Part shown: positions 47,366 to 55,844 of the stretch, in pieces | Numbering within the stretch: position 1 is the stretch's first letter | Layout: every line of letters starts with the position of its first letter | Program-made: the position numbers and the translations under genes | Notes under the pieces: generated by a model | The model's database searches: none | Told to the model about the DNA's origin: nothing | The model's input: only the letters and a program-made list of their open reading frames with translations | NCBI RefSeq assembly: GCF_002563855.1 | Contig: NZ_PDJQ01000001.1 | Coordinates: 1,922,001-1,986,000, forward strand | Direction: 5' to 3' | Source of the DNA: Tepidiforma thermophila | GTDB taxonomy: Bacteria; Chloroflexota; Dehalococcoidia; Tepidiformales; Tepidiformaceae | DNA length: 64,000 nt

Positions 47366-47931
47366 GCCGGGTAGTGCGCAACGAGGAGTGTTTCAAAATT
47401 CCGCTCACGTGAACAGATGCGGCAGGTGAGATACCAGGCATACAGGTTTGCGGGCTGACGCCGGTACCGCTGCTCGGCCTCAGTGCGGAGCTGTTTGGCG
47501 GCGCGCGCAAGCTCGCCCCAGGGCGCATGGACGAGGCGGGTGAACGCGACCCCTCCTGGCCGGACGACGTCGCGCGCCCCGTCCGGCACATCCTCCACCT
47601 CGAGCAGGAGCGGGCGCCGGAACCGGCCCTCGCCGATGAGGAGCATGGCACCCTCGGGGAGTGTTGCACCAAGCGCTGCGGCGCGGTCAAACAGCGCCCG
47701 CCGGGCGTTCTCGAATCCCACCGGCACCCCAGCGACCGCGTTCACGGTGGTGGCAACAAACGTTATGTCGTTCCAGTCACTCTCGACGCCGTCCCAGTCG
47801 GCAGGGTCGAGCCCCGGACAATCGCATGTCTCCGGCGCCCCAGGCGAAGCGGGACCGCTCCCTTCAGCTGGGCGCTGCCCCGCACCGTCCTTTGGCCCGG
47901 GAATGAGGACGCGGCGACGCTGACCGGCCAC
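47362..47931 (-). CDS. Cysteine-containing protein of unknown function, coupled to mgtC
   Basis: The 189-aa soluble product has a cysteine pair near residue 36 (CDCPG) and a second late pair (CRICSRE), which could bind zinc together. Between them lies an alpha/beta core (DITFVATTVNAVAGVPVGFENA, MLLIGEGRFRRPLLLEVEDV). I recognise no family. The GTG at 47931 has TATCCT seven nt upstream and no ribosome binding site, so it may be leaderless. Its stop overlaps the MgtC start by four nt. Confidence 0.65.
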   Translation of the reverse strand: MAGQRRRVLIPGPKDGAGQRPAEGSGPASPGAPETCDCPGLDPADWDGVESDWNDITFVATTVNAVAGVPVGFENARRALFDRAAALGATLPEGAMLLIGEGRFRRPLLLEVEDVPDGARDVVRPGGVAFTRLVHAPWGELARAAKQLRTEAEQRYRRQPANLYAWYLTCRICSRERNFETLLVAHYPA

Positions 47932-47938
47932 GCCGCTG

Positions 47939-47944
47939 AGGATA
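47939..47944 (-). promoter_or_regulatory. Candidate -10 box for a leaderless mRNA (unknown protein before mgtC)
   Basis: TATCCT on the minus strand ends seven nt before the GTG at 47931, after the GH13 stop codon. It would drive the unknown protein and mgtC as a unit. Confidence 0.45.
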
Positions 47945-47967
47945 CCAAAGCCGGGCCCGGGGGTGAC

Positions 47968-49599
47968 CTACGCCTCTTCAGCAATCCATGCCGCGCCGAG
48001 CGGCGGCAGCTCAATTTCGCCGCCGGCGCGTTCTCCTTCGCGCGCCCGCACGGTGCAGAGCACGATGCGGCCGCGCGGGAACGGGAGCTGCGCCCGCGCA
48101 GGGACGGTCGCCGTATTGATCGCCACGGCAACCCCGGGCGCTCCCGGGGCCTGCCGCCACCACGAGACGACGGAGTCGTCGCCGCCCAGGTCCGTAAGCG
48201 ACCCCACCCGCAGCGCCGGGAGCTCTTTCCGCAGCCAGACGGCGCGCCGGTAGAGCGAGAGGAGGGAGTCGGGGTCGCCATCCTGCTCGGCCACGTTCGG
48301 GGAAGGCGGACCGAATGGGAGCCAGGGCTCGCCCGTCGTGAAGCCGCGCCCCGGCGAGGCATCCCACTGCATCGGCGTACGTTCCGGGTCGCGCCCGACC
48401 GACCTGAACCGGGCAGGGTCCTGCTGGCGCTCGGGCGGGATATCGACATCGGCCATGCCGATCTCTTCGCCGTAGTAGAGAAAGGGCGTGTTGCGCAGGC
48501 CAAGCAGGAGGAGCGGCGCAGCCCGCGCCCGTTCGAGTCCGTGACCGTCGTGGTTCTGCCGGGTGACGAAGCGGGAGCGGTCGTGGTTGTTCAGGGCGAA
48601 GCAAGGCTGGCTGAACGGAGGAACGGTCGCCTCGGCGTTCGCGATGATGCGGCGCAGGACCGGTGCTTCCCACGGGGTGATGGCATGCCCGCGTTCGTGG
48701 ATGAAGTGAAAGTTGAAGGCGAGATGGAGGCCGGGCGAATCGGCGTCCCCGTAGTAGCGCGCTATCTCCTCCGGCGTACCAAACACTTCCCCGACAGCGA
48801 CCCGCCCCGGGTACTCGTCGAAGACCTTCCGGATGCGCTTCACCGCCTCGAACACGTCGGGGTAGTTGTGGTTGTAGATCCAGAGCTGGCTGAACCGCTC
48901 CCGGTCTCCCGGCTGCCACTCGGGGTTGGGCGGGTTATCCGGGAGGTCTGGATGCTTCAGGATGCGCCCGATGACGTCGATACGGAATCCGTCGACGCCG
49001 CGTTCGAACCAGAAGCGGAGCGTCTGGAGCATGGCCGCCTCGACCTCCGGGTTGCGCCAGTTCAGGTCGGGCTGCTCCTTCAGAAATGAGTGCAGGTAGT
49101 ACTGGCCGGTCCGCTCGTCGAACGTCCATGCGGGGCCGCCGAAGACCGAGCGCCAGTTGTTCGGCGGCGAGCCATCCGGGCGCGGGTCCCGCCAGATGTA
49201 CCAGTCGCGCTTCGGGCTCTCGCGGGACGAGCGGGATTCGATGAACCAGGGGTGCTGGTCGCTCGTGTGGTTTGGGACCCAGTCAAGCAGGACACGGATG
49301 CCGCGCCGATGGCACTCGGCGATAAGGCGGTCCATAGTTTCGAGGGTGCCAAAATCCGGGTGGACGTCGCAGTAGTCCGCCACGTCGTAGCCGAAATCGG
49401 CCATGGGCGAGGGGTATGTCGGCGAAAGCCAGACCGCATCGATGCCCAGCGAGTGCGGCGTGCCGTCGTTCAGGTAGTCCAGCCGCTGGATGATGCCCTC
49501 GAGGTCACCAATACCGTCGCCGTTCGAGTCCTGGAAGCTCCGCGGATAGATTTGGTAGCAGACGGCATCCCGCCACCACTCGCGCCCGGGCGCGTCCAT
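47968..49599 (-). CDS. GH13 alpha-glucosidase (oligo-1,6-glucosidase type)
   Basis: This 543-aa cytosolic enzyme hydrolyses alpha-glucosidic bonds at the non-reducing end. The (beta/alpha)8 barrel starts with WWRDAVCYQIYPRSFQDSNGDGIGDL. The catalytic nucleophile is in GFRIDVIG, the acid/base Glu in VAVGEVFG and the third Asp in ALNNHDRSR, with the LLDWVPNHTS block. A small C-terminal beta domain ends the chain. The ATG at 49599 lies one nt after the stop of the upstream gene. The 5' open frame continues but is not coding. No sugar transporter is nearby. Confidence 0.92.
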   Translation of the reverse strand: MDAPGREWWRDAVCYQIYPRSFQDSNGDGIGDLEGIIQRLDYLNDGTPHSLGIDAVWLSPTYPSPMADFGYDVADYCDVHPDFGTLETMDRLIAECHRRGIRVLLDWVPNHTSDQHPWFIESRSSRESPKRDWYIWRDPRPDGSPPNNWRSVFGGPAWTFDERTGQYYLHSFLKEQPDLNWRNPEVEAAMLQTLRFWFERGVDGFRIDVIGRILKHPDLPDNPPNPEWQPGDRERFSQLWIYNHNYPDVFEAVKRIRKVFDEYPGRVAVGEVFGTPEEIARYYGDADSPGLHLAFNFHFIHERGHAITPWEAPVLRRIIANAEATVPPFSQPCFALNNHDRSRFVTRQNHDGHGLERARAAPLLLLGLRNTPFLYYGEEIGMADVDIPPERQQDPARFRSVGRDPERTPMQWDASPGRGFTTGEPWLPFGPPSPNVAEQDGDPDSLLSLYRRAVWLRKELPALRVGSLTDLGGDDSVVSWWRQAPGAPGVAVAINTATVPARAQLPFPRGRIVLCTVRAREGERAGGEIELPPLGAAWIAEEA

Positions 49600-49600
49600 G

Positions 49601-49951
49601 TCAGGATGCTGCGGTCGCGCGGACCTCGGCGAGGAGGTCGGGGTGCTCGTCGAGGAAGCCGTTGGAGACGGTGACGATCGACTCGAACGGGGCGCGTCCT
49701 TCGACCACCCGCCGGAGCCAGGCCTCCCCGACAATGCGGGCCAGCTCGTCCCGAAGCTCCGGTGTGTCCTCGCGCCCCAGCTCCCGGATGAGCCGGCGGG
49801 CAGCGGGGGCATTGAGCAGGACCGCCACTTCGCGGGCCTTCCACCCGGGGACGGTCACGAGGAAGTTCGCCTGTGCATACCCCAGGAATTCGGTATCCGG
49901 GCTCGGGCCTTCATAGCTGACGGAGCCCGCTGGTTCGGTCGCAACGGCCAT
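49601..49951 (-). CDS. Protein of unknown function between argG and the glucosidase
   Basis: The 116-aa soluble product has a short beta strand region (FLGYAQANFLVTVPGW) followed by helices (DELARIVGEAWLRRVVEGR). No motif is recognised. GAGGGG precedes the ATG at 49951 by about 10 nt. It is 19 nt downstream of argG and one nt before the GH13 gene, so it is likely co-transcribed with both. Confidence 0.6.
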   Translation of the reverse strand: MAVATEPAGSVSYEGPSPDTEFLGYAQANFLVTVPGWKAREVAVLLNAPAARRLIRELGREDTPELRDELARIVGEAWLRRVVEGRAPFESIVTVSNGFLDEHPDLLAEVRATAAS

Positions 49952-49970
49952 GGTGATCGTTCCCCTCTGG

Positions 49971-51209
49971 TCAGTCGTGCTGGTGCGGCGTCGCGATACG
50001 GAGCGCCTCGGGCAGGTCGGCCAGCAGCTGCGTCCGGACCTGCGTGCGGGTTTGGAGGCCCCAGATGGTGATGAAGCCGACTGCCGCCGACTGGTCGTAG
50101 GTGTCGCCCCGATCATAGGTAGCGAGCCCCCGGTCGTACAGCGAACGGGGCGCCTTGCGGCCGACTACGACGGCCCGTCCACGCTGAAGCTTGACCCGGA
50201 TTGTGCCGGTCACGTGACGCTGCGTGCTGGCGACGTAGGCAGCGAGGTCCTGGTGGTGGGCGCTGAACCAGAGGCCGTTGTAGATGAGCTCTGCGTACTC
50301 GGTGGCAATGTACTTCTTCAGCCTGAGCTGCTGTTTCGAGAGTGTCATCGCCTCGAGGGCGGCGTGGGCGGTGTGGAGAATGACCGCAGCCGGCGCCTCG
50401 TAGATCTCCCGGCTCTTGATGCCGACGAGGCGGTCTTCGATGTGGTCGATGCGCCCCACGCCGTGCAGGCCGCCGAGGTCGTTCAGCCGCTCGACGAGCT
50501 CGACCGGGCCGAGCTCCTGCCCATCGAGCCGGACGGGAACTCCGGATTCGAACTCAATCTCGACGTACGCAGGTGTGGCAGGCGCTTCTTCCGGGTCGCG
50601 CGTCCACTCGTACGCCTCGCGCGGGGGCTCGGCCCAGGGGTCTTCGAGGACTCCCGCTTCGGCGCTGCGGCCCCACAGGTTCTCGTCGATGCTGAACGGG
50701 CCCTTGTCGCCCCACGGGATGTCCACGCCGTGCCGCTTGAGGTACTCAATCTGGTACTCGCGCGGCATGGCGTTCTCGCGGGTGGGGGCGACGATCTTCA
50801 GATTCGGGTCGAGCGTCTGGATGCCGACATCGAAGCGAACCTGGTCGTTCCCCTTGCCGGTGCAGCCGTGGGCCACGGCCACGGCGCCCTCTTCGTGGGC
50901 GACATCAACCAGCAGCTTGGCCATGAGCGGCCGGGCGAGCGCCGTCGCCAGCGGATACTGGTCCTGGTAGACGGCCCCGGCGGCAAGCGCCGGGAAGGCG
51001 AAGTAGCGGAGGAAATCCTCGCGGGCGTCAATGACGCGCACTTTGACGGCGCCGGCGGCGAGCCCTCGCGATTCGACGACCGGCTGTTCGCGGCTCTTGC
51101 CGACATTGATATTCAGGGCGATGACCTCGTAGCCCTGTTCGACGGTCAGCCACTTGATGGCGGTGGTGGTATCGAGGCCACCGGAGTAGGCAAGGACGAG
51201 CTTCGGCAC
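49971..51209 (-). CDS. argG: Argininosuccinate synthase
   Basis: ArgG joins citrulline and aspartate with ATP to give argininosuccinate. The 412-aa product has the PP-loop SGGLDTTTAI, HGCTGKGNDQVRFD, APTRENAM and SIDENLWGRS blocks, and the C-terminal tetramerisation region. GGGAG lies five nt before the GTG start at 51209. It closes the arginine cluster; argF and argH are not in this window. Confidence 0.96.
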   Translation of the reverse strand: MPKLVLAYSGGLDTTTAIKWLTVEQGYEVIALNINVGKSREQPVVESRGLAAGAVKVRVIDAREDFLRYFAFPALAAGAVYQDQYPLATALARPLMAKLLVDVAHEEGAVAVAHGCTGKGNDQVRFDVGIQTLDPNLKIVAPTRENAMPREYQIEYLKRHGVDIPWGDKGPFSIDENLWGRSAEAGVLEDPWAEPPREAYEWTRDPEEAPATPAYVEIEFESGVPVRLDGQELGPVELVERLNDLGGLHGVGRIDHIEDRLVGIKSREIYEAPAAVILHTAHAALEAMTLSKQQLRLKKYIATEYAELIYNGLWFSAHHQDLAAYVASTQRHVTGTIRVKLQRGRAVVVGRKAPRSLYDRGLATYDRGDTYDQSAAVGFITIWGLQTRTQVRTQLLADLPEALRIATPHQHD

Positions 51210-51278
51210 GCTGGCTCCCCGGGCGAATTGCGGTGTTGCCTCAGTATCGCCGGGCGCCCGGCAGCAGGAAACCCGCCA

Positions 51279-51635
51279 TCAATCGCCCAGTTCAGCGCGG
51301 GCGCGGGATTCGCCAATGCGCCAGGCGGCCAGTGCGGAACCCACCGCCACAACGGCGATTGCAAGGACGGCAGCCACGGTGAATCCCTGCGGCAGCGCGC
51401 CGGCAATCGCGAACGGGAGGAGAGCCAGGGCGGCAGCGGCTACGGCCACAGCCCCGAATACGAGGTAAGCACCCCCGTGACGGTGGACCGCTTCCCATCG
51501 CTGGTCGCTGGACAGCGTGTAGCGGGTGCGAATCCCCGCAAAACCCTGCCGGGGAAGCTTCCCGGTCAGCGCGAGCCAGCCGACCCATCCGAGGACCAGC
51601 CCGCCCGCAAGCTCCAGAACCAGCACTGCCCACAT
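51279..51635 (-). CDS. SdpI/YfhL-like small membrane protein
   Basis: The 118-aa product has three membrane segments (about 3-22, 49-70 and 78-100). The loop GIRTRYTLSSDQRWEAVHRHGG resembles the conserved IRTPWT...W..TH signature of SdpI-family proteins, which include the Bacillus immunity protein against the SdpC toxin. The ATG at 51635 has GGAGG 13 nt away, which is longer than usual. It lies between argD and argG; its role there is unknown. Confidence 0.7.
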   Translation of the reverse strand: MWAVLVLELAGGLVLGWVGWLALTGKLPRQGFAGIRTRYTLSSDQRWEAVHRHGGAYLVFGAVAVAAAALALLPFAIAGALPQGFTVAAVLAIAVVAVGSALAAWRIGESRARAELGD

Positions 51636-51655
51636 CTGCGGTGTTCGCCTCCGTG

Positions 51656-52858
51656 CTACTTGCTGCCTGCGCCCTCGAGCGCGCGAATCGACGCTTCGAG
51701 GATGTCGCATGCCCGGTCGATTTCGTCGTCGGAGACGGTAAGCGGTGGCATCAGGCGAACAGCATTGGGTCGGACGTTGTTGACCAGCAGGCCGCGCCGG
51801 CGCGCCTCATCGACCAGCTCGGCCGAACAATCGCGAGCAAGGCCGATGGCCAGCAGCATGCCGCGGCCGCGCACCTCGGTGACCAGCCCGTACCGGTCTT
51901 CAAGCGAGCGGAGCCGCTCTGCCAGCCGGGCCGAGGCCGCACGGGCGCGCTCGAGGAACCCGGGAGCGAGCACTTCACGGACGGTCGCCAGGGCGGCAGC
52001 AGCGGCGAGCGGGTTCCCGCCGAAGGTGCTGCCGTGGTCGCCTTTCACGAAGTGGGCCGCGACCTCGTCCCGGGCGAGGATTGCGCCGATCGGCACGCCG
52101 CCGGCAAGCCCCTTCGCCAGGGCCATGATGTCGGGCCGCACGCCGTCGTGTTCGAAGGCGAAGAACGTCCCCGTGCGACCGATGCCGGTTTGGACCTCGT
52201 CAAAGATCAGCAGGAGGCCGCGTTCGTCGCACCAGGCGCGGAGCCCGGCAAGGTAGCCCGGCGCGGGCATGTTGACGCCGCCCTCGCCCTGGATCGGTTC
52301 GACCATGACCGCGACCGTTCGGTCGTTGGTCGCCTGCCGGACGGCTTCGAGGTCGTTCCAGGGAACGATCCGGAACCCGGGAACGAGCGGCTCGAACGGC
52401 TCGCGGTAGCGCTGGTTCCCGGTCGCCGACAGCGAGCCCATGGTTCGCCCGTGGAAGCTGTCGGTGGTGGTGATGATTTCGAACGCCCCACCGCGGGTAT
52501 CGTATCCCCAGCGCCTGGCAAGCTTCATGGCGGCTTCGACCGCTTCGGTGCCGGAATTGCAGAAGAACGCTCGGTCGAGCCCCGACCGTTCGACGAGCAG
52601 CCGCGCGAGCTCAATCATGGGCGTGGTGTAGAAAAGGTTCGACGTGTGGATGACCCGGGCCGCCTGGTCGGCAATGGCCGCCACAACGGCCGGGTGGCTG
52701 TGACCCAGGACGTTAACGGCAACTCCGCCGACGAAATCGAGGTACTCGTTCCCTTCGATGTCCCAGGCGCGCGTCCCCTGCCCGCGCTCAATGACGACCG
52801 GCTGCCGGCCATAGTTCTGAAAGAGGTAGCGGTGCTCTTCGGCGATCCAGTCAGTCAT
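51656..52858 (-). CDS. argD: Acetylornithine aminotransferase
   Basis: ArgD converts N-acetylglutamate semialdehyde to N-acetylornithine with PLP. The 400-aa class III aminotransferase has FVGGVAVNVLGH, FCNSGTEAVEAAMKLAR, the FDEVQTGIGRTG block and the Schiff-base lysine in ALAKGLAGGVPIGA. I chose the ATG at 52858 with GGAGG five nt upstream. It follows ppk1 and precedes the SdpI-like gene. The operon context (argC, argJ, argB, argG) supports the arginine role over other omega-aminotransferase uses. Confidence 0.94.
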   Translation of the reverse strand: MTDWIAEEHRYLFQNYGRQPVVIERGQGTRAWDIEGNEYLDFVGGVAVNVLGHSHPAVVAAIADQAARVIHTSNLFYTTPMIELARLLVERSGLDRAFFCNSGTEAVEAAMKLARRWGYDTRGGAFEIITTTDSFHGRTMGSLSATGNQRYREPFEPLVPGFRIVPWNDLEAVRQATNDRTVAVMVEPIQGEGGVNMPAPGYLAGLRAWCDERGLLLIFDEVQTGIGRTGTFFAFEHDGVRPDIMALAKGLAGGVPIGAILARDEVAAHFVKGDHGSTFGGNPLAAAAALATVREVLAPGFLERARAASARLAERLRSLEDRYGLVTEVRGRGMLLAIGLARDCSAELVDEARRRGLLVNNVRPNAVRLMPPLTVSDDEIDRACDILEASIRALEGAGSK

Positions 52859-52912
52859 GCAGGCCTCCGCGGGCATGGTACGGCCTCGCGGCGCCCGGGC
52901 GCATCCCGCCAG

Positions 52913-55018
52913 TCAGGAGAAGGGGGCGCGTTCGAGGAGGATCGCCTGGCAGCCGGGCTCGGTGACGGAGGGGTCGCGCTCCCAGGTTGCGTCGCGCAGC
53001 CGCCATCCCTGCCGCCGGTCGTTCAGCTGCAGCTCGAGGAGCTCGCGAAGCTGCGCCCGGTGCTCGGGAGACCGTACCGGCGCGAGCACCTCAATGCGCT
53101 CGTCCAGGTTGCGCTTCATGAGGTCCGCGCTGCCGATGAAATACTCCGGGTCACCGTTGTTCTCGAAGTAGTAAATCCGGGCGTGCTCGAGGAACCGCCC
53201 GATGATGCTGACGACCCGGACGTTCTCCGAGAGCCCCGGGAGCCCGGGTCGGAGCCGGCAAATGCCACGGATAATCAGGTCGACCTGCACCCCGGCCATG
53301 GCAGCCTCATAAAGGAGACGGGTGCACTCAAAATCCTCGAGCGCGTTCATCTTGAAGATGAGCCGGGCGGGACGTCCGGCGCGCGCATGCTCGATTTCGC
53401 GGCGGATGCGGTCGGTGATGGACTGGCGGAGGTTGGAGGGCGCAGCCAGCACGACGTCGGTCCGGAACTGTTCGCCGAACCCTGTCAGGAGGTTGAAAAT
53501 TCGGAGGATATCGCCGCAAATTTTCGGGTCGGCAGTAAAGAGACCAAGGTCGGTATACACGCGTGCGGTACGCGAATTGTAGTTGCCCGTCCCGATGTGG
53601 GCATACATCGTGACACCGGTAGCCTCTTCGCGGACGACAAGGCAAATCTTTGAATGAATCTTCAGGTCAGGCTGGCCATACGCGACGTGAACACCGGCTG
53701 CTTCGAGCTTCCGCGCCCAGAGGATGTTATTCGCCTCGTCGAAACGGGCGGTTAATTCGACAAGGACGGCGACCTGTTTGCCGCGCCCGGCCGCATCGAT
53801 GAGCGCTTCGAGGATGGGGGAGTCCGGCGAGGTACGGTACATCGTCGCCTTGATGGCGAGGACGGCCGGGTCCTCGGAAGCTTCCTCCACAAAGCGCACG
53901 ACGGTCTCGTCGAACGACTCGTAGGGATGGTGGACGAGCAGGTCGCGCTCCCGGATTGTCGCGAAGAAGCCGGCTGCATCGCCTGCGCCGACGAAGGCCG
54001 AGGGTACGGCCGGCGTGAACGGGGGATCGCGGAGCGGCTCCAGGTCGAGGCTCGCGAGCTGGAAGAGGTCCTGCAAACCAAGCGGCCCCTCGGAGCGGTA
54101 GACGTCACGCTCGGCGATCTGGAGCTCCTCGAGCAGCAGCTCCATCCGGGCAGCCGGGAGTTCGCCAGTGACCTCCACGGAAACGGCTTCCGCCAGCCGC
54201 CGGCGGCGGAGCGCGCTTTCAATCAGCTCAAGGAGGTCGTCAGCCTCTTCCCCGGGGGCACCGGTTTCGGCGCTACGGAGTACCCGGAGCTCCTGCCACT
54301 CCGTCACTTCCATCCCGGGGAAGAGCATGTCGAGGTGCGCGGCGATCAGGTCTTCCAGCAGCACGAAGCGGAAGTCACCGGCGTCGATGAAGCGGGGCCG
54401 GTTGGGCGGAACCTTGACGCGGGCGAACCGGTCCTGGCCGGTGCCGGGGTGGCGAATATTGAGTGCCAGCGAGAGGGACCCGCCGGAGATGAACGGGAAC
54501 GGATGGGCCGGGTCGACCACGAGCGGCGTGAGGACCGGGAAGATGGACCGCTCAAAGTACTCGCGCAGAGCCTCCCGGACGGGCTCTTCAAGGTCCTGGA
54601 AGCGGACGATGCGGATGCCATGGTCCGCCAGTTCTGGCAGGAGTTCGGAGTGCCAGACAGCTTCGGCATCCCGCCGCATTTCGTGGCAGCGGTTCACCAC
54701 CAGCTCGTACTGGTCAGCGATGGTGAGACCGTCGACCGTCCGGACGCGGGCATCGGTCGCCAGCATCCGCTTGAGCCAGCCCACACGCTTGGAGAAGAAC
54801 TCATCGAGGTTGTTCGCAGTGATCGCGAGAAATTTCACCCGTTCGAGCAGGAGATTGCGCCGGTCGCTCGCCTCCGCGAGGACACGCTGGTTGAACTCCA
54901 GCCAGCTCAGTTCGCGATTGAGATACAGGGAAGGGTCGCCGAGGTCCCATTTCGCTGGAACGCCAACAGGCTGCGGCGCGAGCGACTCAGTCGGAGATGG
55001 AGAGTGGGCGCCTTCCAT
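52913..55018 (-). CDS. ppk1: Polyphosphate kinase 1
   Basis: PPK1 makes inorganic polyphosphate from ATP reversibly. The 701-aa product has the N-terminal helical domain (LNRELSWLEFNQRVL), head domain, and the C1/C2 catalytic domains with the phospho-accepting His455 (DLKIHSKICL) and the second histidine in FLEHARIYYFENN. I chose the ATG at 55018; an in-frame TTG at 55051 is possible. No ribosome binding site is visible. It lies between argB and argD on the same strand, 58 nt after argB, so it may be expressed with the arginine genes. Confidence 0.94.
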   Translation of the reverse strand: MEGAHSPSPTESLAPQPVGVPAKWDLGDPSLYLNRELSWLEFNQRVLAEASDRRNLLLERVKFLAITANNLDEFFSKRVGWLKRMLATDARVRTVDGLTIADQYELVVNRCHEMRRDAEAVWHSELLPELADHGIRIVRFQDLEEPVREALREYFERSIFPVLTPLVVDPAHPFPFISGGSLSLALNIRHPGTGQDRFARVKVPPNRPRFIDAGDFRFVLLEDLIAAHLDMLFPGMEVTEWQELRVLRSAETGAPGEEADDLLELIESALRRRRLAEAVSVEVTGELPAARMELLLEELQIAERDVYRSEGPLGLQDLFQLASLDLEPLRDPPFTPAVPSAFVGAGDAAGFFATIRERDLLVHHPYESFDETVVRFVEEASEDPAVLAIKATMYRTSPDSPILEALIDAAGRGKQVAVLVELTARFDEANNILWARKLEAAGVHVAYGQPDLKIHSKICLVVREEATGVTMYAHIGTGNYNSRTARVYTDLGLFTADPKICGDILRIFNLLTGFGEQFRTDVVLAAPSNLRQSITDRIRREIEHARAGRPARLIFKMNALEDFECTRLLYEAAMAGVQVDLIIRGICRLRPGLPGLSENVRVVSIIGRFLEHARIYYFENNGDPEYFIGSADLMKRNLDERIEVLAPVRSPEHRAQLRELLELQLNDRRQGWRLRDATWERDPSVTEPGCQAILLERAPFS

Positions 55019-55076
55019 GGTGATCTGCGGTGCACCAACCGTACCACGCAAGCATACCCGGAAGTGTTAAGCCTCG

Positions 55077-55844
55077 TCAGGGGACGAGCAGCGTCCCGGC
55101 GCCTTCGAGCGATTGCAACGCCCCCGGGCGCCTGCCGTCCACAATCTGCACCTCGACGCCGAGCGCCAGCGCGTGGAGGCACGCTTCGATCTTGGGGATC
55201 ATCCCACCCGAGATGGTGCCGTCGGCGATGAGGGACCGGGCGCGGGCGGCATCGAGCCGGGGAATGCGCTCGCCGGCCGCATCGCGGACTCCCTCGACAT
55301 CAGTGAGGAAGACGAGCCGCCGGGCGCCGAGGGCCGCCGCGATGTTCCCGGCCACGGTGTCGGCATTCACGTTGACCAGCTGGTCGGCGGGTTCCCCGGG
55401 GACAGCACCGATCGGGCCGATGACCGGCACGATACCGGCCTGCTGGAGCGCCAGAATGGGGCCAGGATTGACCCGGACGGGCTCTCCGACGAAACCGAGG
55501 GACGGGTCAGCGATGCGGCACTCGAGCACCCGGCCATCGGCCCCGCTGAAACCCACGGCCGTTGCCCCGGCGGCATTGACTGCGGCGACAATCCGCTTGT
55601 TGACCAGCCCCGCAAATACGGCGACGACAACCGGCAGCACCCGCTCGTCGGTCACCCGTAACCCCCGTTCGAAGCGGGACGGGATGCCCATGGCCTCGAG
55701 CCACCGGCTCGCCTCTGCACCACCGCCGTGAACCACGACTGGTACGTCGCCGGAGCGGGCGAGCGCAGCGATATCCGCGTAGGTCGTGTCAGTCGAGCCC
55801 AGCGTGCTGCCGCCGACTTTGATGACAAATGGCCCGGGAGTCAT
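55077..55844 (-). CDS. argB: Acetylglutamate kinase
   Basis: ArgB phosphorylates N-acetylglutamate, the committed step of arginine synthesis. The 255-aa product has FVIKVGGSTLG, VVVHGGGAEASRWL, the VNVNADTVAGNIAAALGA block and FLTDVEGV. It overlaps argJ by four nt (ATGA). Sequence details such as IKVGGS also fit the related LysZ kinases of the lysine AAA pathway, but argJ and argC beside it favour arginine. No clear N-terminal helix of the arginine-inhibited class is present, so feedback sensitivity cannot be told. Confidence 0.9.
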   Translation of the reverse strand: MTPGPFVIKVGGSTLGSTDTTYADIAALARSGDVPVVVHGGGAEASRWLEAMGIPSRFERGLRVTDERVLPVVVAVFAGLVNKRIVAAVNAAGATAVGFSGADGRVLECRIADPSLGFVGEPVRVNPGPILALQQAGIVPVIGPIGAVPGEPADQLVNVNADTVAGNIAAALGARRLVFLTDVEGVRDAAGERIPRLDAARARSLIADGTISGGMIPKIEACLHALALGVEVQIVDGRRPGALQSLEGAGTLLVP

